Positions 59,057 through 64,000 of a stretch of 64,000 bases of DNA are shown one piece after another. The translations under genes and the position numbers were made by a program. Every line of letters starts with the position of its first letter. Position 1 is the stretch's first letter. The stretch is from Moniliophthora roreri (lineage: Eukaryota; Basidiomycota; Agaricomycetes; Agaricales; Marasmiaceae), in NCBI GenBank assembly GCA_001466705.2, contig LATX02000221.1, positions 186,001 to 250,000 on the forward strand, in the 5' to 3' direction. The notes beneath the pieces are model-generated. The model saw only the letters and a list, made by a program, of their open reading frames with translations, made no database searches and was not told the DNA's origin.

Positions 59057-59429
59057 TATAAGAGTATGCAGGCGGGCACGGTACCGTTACTGGTCCCTGT
59101 AGGACTAGACCGCCTGCAGCACCCGCTGTAGCGTTGTACGCTAGATTTGCAGAGTACGTATTTGTCTCCTGGATGATACGGTCCAGAGCAGCTCGCTGCT
59201 CTCGGAGTCGAATCAGACCGTCGACGGTAATTCGATGAACGGGGGAGGCTTCAGTCCCGAGCCTAAGGGCGTCGTCGTGGTCGCCGGTGTTGACAAGATA
59301 AAGGAGCTCGAACGGAGATGGACAGAAGGGGCCGGTGTAATGAACCTGATCGGAGTCTTCCGTGTGAACGGGAGGAGGGGGAAGGGGTCGGTTGTGGAGG
59401 TTAGAAGAGGTGGCTTGTTGACTGGACAT
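58068..59429 (-). CDS. Extra ORF after pol in the chromovirus, with double zinc knuckle
   Basis: A 453-residue ORF starts 23 nt after the pol stop. Its N-terminal 100 residues look structured (YTGPFCPSPFELLYLVNTGD, LIRLREQRAALDRIIQE), the middle is Pro/Ser-rich, and the C-terminus has two zinc knuckles preceded and followed by arginine clusters: CPVCRVAYHRGRDC (C380, C383, H388, C393; exact CX2CX4HX4C) and CQVCGTSAPGHLSRDC (C398, C401, H408, C413; CX2CX6HX4C). Such knuckles bind nucleic acid and are the hallmark of Gag nucleocapsid, yet this element already has a CCHC in gag. Third ORFs after pol are uncommon in Ty3/gypsy elements. Role unknown; a nucleic-acid binding accessory protein is plausible. 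Confidence 0.65.
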   Translation of the reverse strand: MSSQQATSSNLHNRPLPPPPVHTEDSDQVHYTGPFCPSPFELLYLVNTGDHDDALRLGTEASPVHRITVDGLIRLREQRAALDRIIQETNTYSANLAYNATAGAAGGLVLQGPVTVPCPPAYSYNDDTPNASNATGTVPEGVCDADPNSPEFWMAHTAYVERIRRATELACVQYDRIPSIPTPSFGLSRPFIRSRQSTTLHPPDRLASTPSSPTSLVYPEPPSPSSASASDDGSIVVEHIPPSEPDSPPMYAASIGIRTPTPSDSGAEAVESDMESIHSPQIQGCDNCDPPATVPFRADGALNPYFQPLRITFATDRSTPDPIAREPSADADSSPNTDPGPDNSISVGRRRPRRSVVERAILISDQQRRHDRRSVRVPLCPVCRVAYHRGRDCQSYSCQVCGTSAPGHLSRDCRLKRRSRRIARNHPPQRSSSPGDDIYGGDPDTELYGDGEQ

Positions 59430-59452
59430 GTTGTAGGATGATGAACTCTTCT

Positions 59453-62400
59453 CTACAACTTATGCTTGATTATATAGTCCAGGTATATTTCCATTGCGTT
59501 TGCCAATTCTTCTTTCTCTTTCCATTCGTTGTGGGAGGAATCGTACCCTTTCCAGGATACCAAGAACTTCTTCGGAGTCTTTCTTGGCTTGTGACCCATA
59601 ATAGCTTCGATCTCGAACTCCTCATGGCCGTCTATTATGTCCGGGGGTGGTTCCAGATAATTGGCTCCATGTTCATCTGTTTCTTTGTATGGTGATAGTA
59701 GACCGACGTGGAAAACAGGGTGTATCCTCCATTGTCTTGGCAACTTTAACTTGTATGTGACAGGCCCCATTACTTCCTCGATTTCGAAGGGCCCTTCTCT
59801 TTTTGGCGATAATTTCTTGGTAGGGTATCCAAAATCCAGGTTCTTTCCTTCTAGCCATACCTTTTGTCCCTTTTCGAAGACATCATTCTTCTTGTTCCCT
59901 CTTTCCAATACCCTTTTTCTGGCAAGTTCGATCATCGATGAAGTTTCTTCTCTAAGCCGTTTTAGTTCCGACAATCGTTTTTCTACTGATGGAACATTGG
60001 TTTTTCCAAACACTGTCGGCAACGGCCTAGGATGATATCCCATGGTCATGAAGAACGGGGAGTGATGGGTGACGGAGTGGGTTCTATTGTTGTGTGCGAA
60101 TTCTGCCATATGCAGATGTCTGCTCCATTCCGTCTGTTGTTTTCCGCAAAAGAATCTTAGGTAGATTTCGACTTCCTGATTGATCCTTTCAGTTTCCCCG
60201 TCTGTTCGTGGATGATAAGCGGTACTCATCGAGTGTTTGATTCCCAAGAGTCTAGCCATTTCTTGAAACACTTCTGCTGCGAATCTTGGGTCTCTATCCG
60301 AAATAATCCTTTCCGCTAAGCCGTATCTCTTGTATACATGTTGGAAAAGAAGTTCTGCGGCTTTTGTTGCGTCCAATTTCTTGGTGCAAGGGATGAAAAT
60401 TACCCCCTTCGTAGACGAATGGTCTACCACGACCATTATTGAGTCCGATCCATCAGATTCCGGGAGATCTGTGATCAAATCCATAGTTAGAGTTTGAAAG
60501 GGTACTGCGTTCGGCACCCCTTCGATCGGCATAATTCCCGCTACAGATGGGTGTGTATTGACCTTCATCTGTTGACACGGAGCACAGCCATCAACAAAAG
60601 ATTTGATGAACTTTGCCATACCGGGCCACCAAAATTCCCTTCCTACTAGATCGATGGTTCCAAACTGTCCTGGATGCCCGAAGGGTTGTCCCTCATGGAT
60701 CGTCTTGACGATTTCCCTTCGTAGTCCGATATCGTTCGGCACATAGACTCGTCCTTTGTAAAAGAGTAGGTCATCTTCAAACTTCCAGTCGGAGAGAGAC
60801 GACTTAATTGGGGGAATTCCCTGGTCCAGTAAAGATTCCAATGCGCTGGCATGGAAATCGTCCTTTCCCAAAGTATCTTTCAAGCGCCGTTGAAGGTCCA
60901 CATCAATCATATTGATGAACAGCGTTTCCGGAAGCAACACCACGTTGTCGTTATCTGTGTCTTCGTGTAGGATGTGATCTGGCCTTCTAGAAAGAGCATC
61001 TGATTGGATCATCTGCGTCCCAGGAACGTGAACCAATCGAAGATCGAACATTGACAACAGAAGGCTCCATCGTGCTTGTCTCCGATTTAGTTTTTGTGCC
61101 GTTCTGAAGTATGTCAGGTTTTTGTGGTCCGAAAGAATGGTTACGGGGAAGCCATTCCCCATGACGTAGTGTCTCCAAGTTTGCAGAGCCCTGACAATTG
61201 CAAACAATTCCCGATCATATATTTCGTAATTGCGTTCTGTGGCGTCGAATGCGTGTGATATGTAGCCGCAAGGATGCCACTCTCCATCAGTCCCTTTTTG
61301 TCGTAGGACTGCTCCAGAAGCCCATTTTGATGCATCCGCTTCGATAATGAATGGTTTCGAAGAATCAGGGATCTGTAACAGTGGCTGTTGTGAGAATTTT
61401 CGTTTAAGGGTTTCGAACGCATCTTGGCAAGCATCGCTCCACGAAAACACTACCCCCTTTTTGGTGAGATCATAGAGGGGTTTCGCAATTTCCGCATATC
61501 TGCCGATGAATTTCCGGTAAAAGTTGGCGAACCCAGTAAAACTTCGAACTCCCGTCACTGTCGTGGGAGCGGGCCAATCTTGAATGCCTGCCAATTTAAC
61601 CGGATCCATGCCGATAGTCCCAGGTCGAATTACCAAACCAAGGAAGATTACTTCGGTGACGTCGAATTCGCATTTGTGGGGTTTCAAGTAGAGATCTTGT
61701 TCCTTTAACCGTTGAAGGAGCCTTCGTGAACGTTCTCTATGTTCCTCTTCACTAGTCGAATAAATGAGAATGTCGTCCATGTATACAAGACACCATCCTT
61801 CGGCCATGAAGTCAGACAAAATGTCATCCATAAAGGCTTGGAAAGTCGCTGGTGAATTCATTAGCCCGAAAAACATAACCGTGGGTTCGAACAGTCCTCG
61901 ATTTGTTTTGAAGGCTGCCTTCCACTGATCTCCATCTTTGATCCTAACGTTATTGTAACCGTTACGTAAATCGAGTTTGGAAAAGATGGTTGCCCCACGT
62001 AACTTGTCAATTAGATCTGAAATTAATGGCAACAGGTATGCATTCTTGATCGTTCCATCGTTCAATCTCCGATAATCCTGTGTTGGTCGTAATTTCCCTT
62101 TTTCTTTCTTGCCTACAAAGAAAAATGGAGAAGCGTTCGGGGATTTCGACTTCCGAATATATCCTTTTCGAAGGTTGTCATCAAGGAATTTGTCCAATTC
62201 TTGTTGTTCCGGTACCGTTAATGAATAGAGTTTGCAGTCCTTTGGCGTAAAATCCGGTTTCAGATCTATGGCGTGATCGTAGTGCCGAGATATTGGAAAG
62301 CGTTCGGCTTCTCTATCCTCGAACTGCGCTTTAAACCCATGGAGATATTCGGGGACCAATGTCTCGAAAGTCAGTTCCTTTTGTTCTACTTGATGTGCCA

Positions 62401-62944
62401 TTAATTGCGAGGCTGACATTTTAGCTCTGATGTCGATTCGATTGATGATCTGTTCCGGTGTTTCGGTGTCGAAGATGTTTTTACGCGGTATCTTGATGTA
62501 CTGTCTCGGACGAAATACAACTTCTCCAGACTTCCAATTGACGTCTGGGTTGTATTTTTGTAACCAAGGGAGTCCTAAAATGACGTCTTCCTTCCCTAGT
62601 CCAGAGATTAGGAATGTGTCCGTCAAACTTCGTGTTCCGAATTGATATGTTGCCGTGACCGAATGTGTGATCCAGGCTACTTTATTTGGGGTTCCGTCAA
62701 CATTAAAGACTTGAATGTTTTCGGAGAGCCTATCCCGTGGGAGCCGTAATCGTTTTGCCATTTCGGGAGCCATGAAAAGACCCTCTGCTCCCGAATCTAG
62801 GAGCCCGTTTATTCCGACCTTTTCTGATCCAACGTTGTAAGACAAAGGGATTCGCATAGAATTTCGGTCTAACTTAGCTAATACAACGTTCAAGATCGTA
62901 ATTGGTGGGGGCGGAGAGAGAGTCGGCCTCTTCCGCCACTTCAA
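59453..62944 (-). CDS. Chromovirus Pol: protease, reverse transcriptase, RNase H, integrase, chromodomain
   Basis: The open frame gives 1163 residues. In order: aspartic protease (LLDSGAEG, D50), reverse transcriptase (PFFFVGKKEKGKLR; YMDD at 388-391), RNase H (EADASKWASG, D537), integrase zinc finger (HEGQPFGHPGQ ... CAPC), the integrase core triad D822 (MDLITD), D883 (SDRDPRF) and E919 (GETERINQ) with 35-residue DDE spacing, a GPFEIEEV module, and a C-terminal chromodomain (FEIEAIMGHKPR, FLVSWKGY, NEWKEKEEL). The chromodomain places it in Chromoviridae (Ty3/gypsy). No stop or frameshift interrupts it, so it is recent. It lacks its own ATG; the frame starts at TTG at 62944, which is the first codon after a -1 slip at the gag stop. 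Confidence 0.93.
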   Translation of the reverse strand: MKWRKRPTLSPPPPITILNVVLAKLDRNSMRIPLSYNVGSEKVGINGLLDSGAEGLFMAPEMAKRLRLPRDRLSENIQVFNVDGTPNKVAWITHSVTATYQFGTRSLTDTFLISGLGKEDVILGLPWLQKYNPDVNWKSGEVVFRPRQYIKIPRKNIFDTETPEQIINRIDIRAKMSASQLMAHQVEQKELTFETLVPEYLHGFKAQFEDREAERFPISRHYDHAIDLKPDFTPKDCKLYSLTVPEQQELDKFLDDNLRKGYIRKSKSPNASPFFFVGKKEKGKLRPTQDYRRLNDGTIKNAYLLPLISDLIDKLRGATIFSKLDLRNGYNNVRIKDGDQWKAAFKTNRGLFEPTVMFFGLMNSPATFQAFMDDILSDFMAEGWCLVYMDDILIYSTSEEEHRERSRRLLQRLKEQDLYLKPHKCEFDVTEVIFLGLVIRPGTIGMDPVKLAGIQDWPAPTTVTGVRSFTGFANFYRKFIGRYAEIAKPLYDLTKKGVVFSWSDACQDAFETLKRKFSQQPLLQIPDSSKPFIIEADASKWASGAVLRQKGTDGEWHPCGYISHAFDATERNYEIYDRELFAIVRALQTWRHYVMGNGFPVTILSDHKNLTYFRTAQKLNRRQARWSLLLSMFDLRLVHVPGTQMIQSDALSRRPDHILHEDTDNDNVVLLPETLFINMIDVDLQRRLKDTLGKDDFHASALESLLDQGIPPIKSSLSDWKFEDDLLFYKGRVYVPNDIGLRREIVKTIHEGQPFGHPGQFGTIDLVGREFWWPGMAKFIKSFVDGCAPCQQMKVNTHPSVAGIMPIEGVPNAVPFQTLTMDLITDLPESDGSDSIMVVVDHSSTKGVIFIPCTKKLDATKAAELLFQHVYKRYGLAERIISDRDPRFAAEVFQEMARLLGIKHSMSTAYHPRTDGETERINQEVEIYLRFFCGKQQTEWSRHLHMAEFAHNNRTHSVTHHSPFFMTMGYHPRPLPTVFGKTNVPSVEKRLSELKRLREETSSMIELARKRVLERGNKKNDVFEKGQKVWLEGKNLDFGYPTKKLSPKREGPFEIEEVMGPVTYKLKLPRQWRIHPVFHVGLLSPYKETDEHGANYLEPPPDIIDGHEEFEIEAIMGHKPRKTPKKFLVSWKGYDSSHNEWKEKEELANAMEIYLDYIIKHKL

Positions 62945-64000
62945 AAACCCTCATCTTCCATAATATTCAACAACTCCTTTTGCTCCTCGTGGCTATACTC
63001 CTTGAACATTGCCTGGATCTTCACGTAAGCTTCCCTCGGCGTCTTCTTCGTAGCTTTCTCCGGAGTTTTCTCTGTGTTCTTCATCGGGCAGTCTCGGCTG
63101 AGGTGTCCTTGTTTAGCACATCGGAAACACCTGCCATCCTTCATGTATTCTCGGCGATCTTCTTCGGAGAGTCGACCCGTCTCCATGCGATTGACTGTCG
63201 TTTCCTTCTTTTCAAATTTCTTCTTCTTTTCGTTCGCCATCTGGAATCTGCGAGGTTTCTGAACCGCCTTCGCATACTTGTATTGTTCGTCGAATCGGAT
63301 AGCTGCTTCGTACCATCCGTTTAGATCTTTGGGTCGTCCTTGGGGTTGGTTCAAAATCTTGTCCGCCAAGACGAACGGCAACCCCTTTCGGAAAATGTGA
63401 ACCAATGCTTCGTCATCGTATCCTGATTCATCGGCTAAAACTCGGAATTCATTGACATAATTGTCGGCTCGTTCTCCCATCTTCATCTCTTCGATTCGAA
63501 GCTGTGCGTCAGCTTTGATGTCGATGGGAAGGTAGTGCTTTTTGAAAGTACTCTTCAAATCTTTCCATTCCAACTTCTCGTCACCATCTTTCCAATCAAA
63601 GATCAGGTCGGTGTTTCTTTGCTTCCAAGCCTGGGTGTCTTTTCCTCGGAGATACGACAAAAAGAAGAGACATTTCTTTTCGTCAGTATCATATTCAGTA
63701 GGATGCATGCGAAGGTATATCTCAACTTCGGTGAGGAATCTCCGCGTCTCCTTCCTATCTCCATCAAAGGGTTCTGGGGCTGCTACTTTCACCCCTTTGT
63801 CCTTCTTCTTCTCTTCCAGCACAGCAGTTGCAACACTGATGATCATTTCTTCCTGTGTCTTCGGTTTCTGATCTCGTTTCGGGGTTGAGCTCTGTCCTTC
63901 CGACATGTCTGTTTCGTCTGGTCTGGGTTCTTCTACAATAGGAGTAGAGGGAATGGAAGATTCCGATGATTCTGTCGAGTTCTCGGTTCTGGTTTCTGAC
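62941..64000 (-). CDS. Chromovirus Gag (partial at window edge)
   Basis: An internal ATG at 63906 gives 321 residues, but the frame stays open upstream through 63907-63999 (acidic SETRTENSTESSESS-like residues), so the true start is probably outside the window. The retrotransposon Gag domain is visible (EVEIYLRMHPTEY, CLFFLSYLRGKDTQAWKQR, FKKHYLPIDIKADAQLRIEE, ADNYVNEFRVLADESGY), followed by a basic region and a CCHC zinc knuckle CFRCAKQGHLSRDC. It ends MEDEGF at TGA 62941-62943, where the slip site joins it to pol. Confidence 0.88.
   Translation of the reverse strand, partial: SETRTENSTESSESSIPSTPIVEEPRPDETDMSEGQSSTPKRDQKPKTQEEMIISVATAVLEEKKKDKGVKVAAPEPFDGDRKETRRFLTEVEIYLRMHPTEYDTDEKKCLFFLSYLRGKDTQAWKQRNTDLIFDWKDGDEKLEWKDLKSTFKKHYLPIDIKADAQLRIEEMKMGERADNYVNEFRVLADESGYDDEALVHIFRKGLPFVLADKILNQPQGRPKDLNGWYEAAIRFDEQYKYAKAVQKPRRFQMANEKKKKFEKKETTVNRMETGRLSEEDRREYMKDGRCFRCAKQGHLSRDCPMKNTEKTPEKATKKTPREAYVKIQAMFKEYSHEEQKELLNIMEDEGF
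62944..62950 (-). promoter_or_regulatory. -1 ribosomal frameshift site between gag and pol
   Basis: On the minus strand the gag end reads GAG GGT TTT TGA. G_GGT_TTT is a perfect X_XXY_YYZ slippery heptamer in the gag frame, directly before the stop. A one-base slip back continues TTG AAG TGG, exactly the first codons of the open pol frame. A stimulatory RNA structure should lie downstream; I did not resolve one. Confidence 0.75.

Overview
The window looks like a piece of an Agaricomycete (mushroom-forming basidiomycete) genome. Genes are broken by many 45-60 bp GT-AG introns. The gene content is typical of that group: a GH10 xylanase with a fungal CBM1 cellulose-binding tail, a P450, an F-box/leucine-rich protein, a small secreted cysteine-rich protein, expanded families known only from mushrooms, RecQ-like helicase remains and a chromodomain Ty3/gypsy retrotransposon. 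No rRNA, convincing tRNA or CRISPR array was seen. Multi-exon gene models are read by eye; outer coordinates are start codon to stop codon and internal junctions are estimates unless stated.

Layout. 1-13.4 kb is a large imperfect inverted duplication: arms at about 1-2930 and 9465-13400, each carrying an apparently intact six-intron HIT-family gene, face each other across a 6.5 kb centre with a P450, a helicase relic and a seven-helix membrane protein. Each arm has its own insertion, one of them an 892 bp TIR element with TA target duplication. 13.4-15.6 kb is gene-poor. 15.7-38.4 kb interleaves GH10 xylanase loci (one complete, two relics) with four paralogues of a DUF4140/DUF4139 protein (three on +, one divergent copy on -), plus an SDR fragment, a mushroom-specific hypothetical gene, a MYND zinc-finger protein and an SRPK-like kinase. 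38.9-46.9 kb is ordinary single-copy gene space: NAD(P)-binding protein, F-box protein, secreted cysteine-rich peptide, securin-like disordered protein, branched-chain aminotransferase. 46.9-54.1 kb has one more mushroom-specific gene and otherwise AT-rich, repeat-like DNA.

54.1-64.0 kb is nested mobile DNA. A decayed retroelement (zinc knuckle, reverse transcriptase, RNase H-like region) with many TGA stops where CGA would be expected is interrupted at 57500/57501 by a much better preserved chromovirus on the minus strand. That chromovirus has a 429 bp 3' LTR, a polypurine tract, a gag ORF open to the window edge, a canonical GGGTTTT -1 slip site exactly at the gag stop, and a full pol ending in a chromodomain. 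Between pol and the LTR it carries an unusual extra region: a 453-codon ORF with a second double zinc knuckle, overlapped for 989 nt by a 371-codon ORF in another frame on the same strand. This is the most novel-looking structure in the window.
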